Below are positions 5,917 through 6,078 of a stretch of 6,078 bases of DNA, piece after piece. The DNA is taken from the NCBI GenBank assembly GCA_948960675.1, contig CARDPF010000195.1, positions 1 to 6,078 of the forward strand. The letters run 5' to 3'. This DNA is from an uncultured Eisenbergiella sp. GTDB taxonomy: Bacteria; Bacillota; Clostridia; Lachnospirales; Lachnospiraceae. The stretch's first letter is position 1. Every line of letters begins with the position of its first letter. The notes under the pieces were generated by a model, which ran no database searches, was not told the DNA's origin, and worked only from the letters and a program-made list of their open reading frames with translations. Position numbers and translations under genes: made by a program.

Positions 5917-6078
5917 TACGCATGCATACATGCAAAACGGGGAATTTCACCAAAACGCCGTTCCATTCCAAACTGCCGAAAAACGCGTAAAACTCGCTGC
6001 GCTCAAACAATCCGCGTTTTTTGGCAGGAATGAAACGGCATTTTTTAAAATTCCACCGTTTGCATGCCACCATGCGTA
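5917..6078. repeat. Long imperfect inverted repeat / giant hairpin reaching the window edge
   Basis: The left half pairs with the right half over nearly its whole length. TACGCATG 5917-5924 pairs with 6071-6078; CATGCAAA 5929-5936 with 6059-6066; CGG 5938-5940 with 6056-6058; GGAATTT 5941-5947 with 6048-6054; GCCGTT 5957-5962 with 6034-6039; CATTCC 5964-5969 with 6027-6032; TGCC 5974-5977 with 6023-6026; then AAAAACGCG 5979-5987 with 6013-6021. About 52 bases pair, counting one G:T, around a 25-nt loop. Small bulges and internal loops interrupt it. The right end coincides with the window end, so the element may continue. It could be a small non-autonomous mobile element, a dispersed palindromic repeat or a structured RNA. 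No transposase or target duplication can be seen. Confidence 0.8.

Noticed and set aside
5842..6033. Open frame of 63 codons on the plus strand
   Set aside because: No ribosome site or recognisable protein pattern, and it overlaps the same inverted repeat.
5828..6073. Open frame of 81 codons on the minus strand (contains RGLFERSEF)
   Set aside because: It runs through the long inverted repeat, has no good ribosome site, and its sequence resembles spurious proteins translated from intergenic repeats.

Overview
The window most resembles a chromosomal segment from a Gram-positive anaerobe of the Lachnospiraceae / Clostridium cluster XIVa type. This is inferred from three things: purine-rich Shine-Dalgarno sequences, the gene families present (fused AroQ-PheA, a DUF815-type AAA+ ATPase, an HD-bearing Ppx/GppA next to ppk, a CmpB-like membrane protein), and the style of the intergenic palindromes. 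The genus cannot be named from the sequence alone. No phage, transposase, CRISPR, rRNA or tRNA gene is visible.

Layout from right to left, which is the transcription direction of most genes. Positions 5529-6078 hold no convincing gene but several palindromes, including a long imperfect inverted repeat at 5917-6078 that runs to the window edge. A small bacterial PH-domain protein (5154-5528, minus) converges, with a 7-bp gap, on the only plus-strand gene, a four-helix membrane protein of the CmpB-like family (4745-5146). Divergent from that gene is pheA (3533-4657, minus), encoding chorismate mutase-prephenate dehydratase. A 191-bp gap filled almost end to end with five stem-loops separates pheA from a DUF815-type AAA+ ATPase (2049-3341, minus). 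A second structured gap (1875-2048) has 16-bp perfect inverted repeats and two mutually exclusive folds. It precedes ppx (336-1874, minus), followed 39 bp later by the start of ppk (1-296, minus, cut by the window edge).

ppx and ppk form a tight pair: one enzyme builds polyphosphate from ATP and the other trims it (or hydrolyses pppGpp), so the two opposing activities are probably made from one transcript. PheA commits chorismate to phenylalanine and keeps its Phe-binding ACT domain. The ATPase has no assigned pathway. Its distance from ppx and the structured gaps on both sides argue against a single simple operon. The coding genes are ordinary core genes; the unusual content is in the intergenic DNA.
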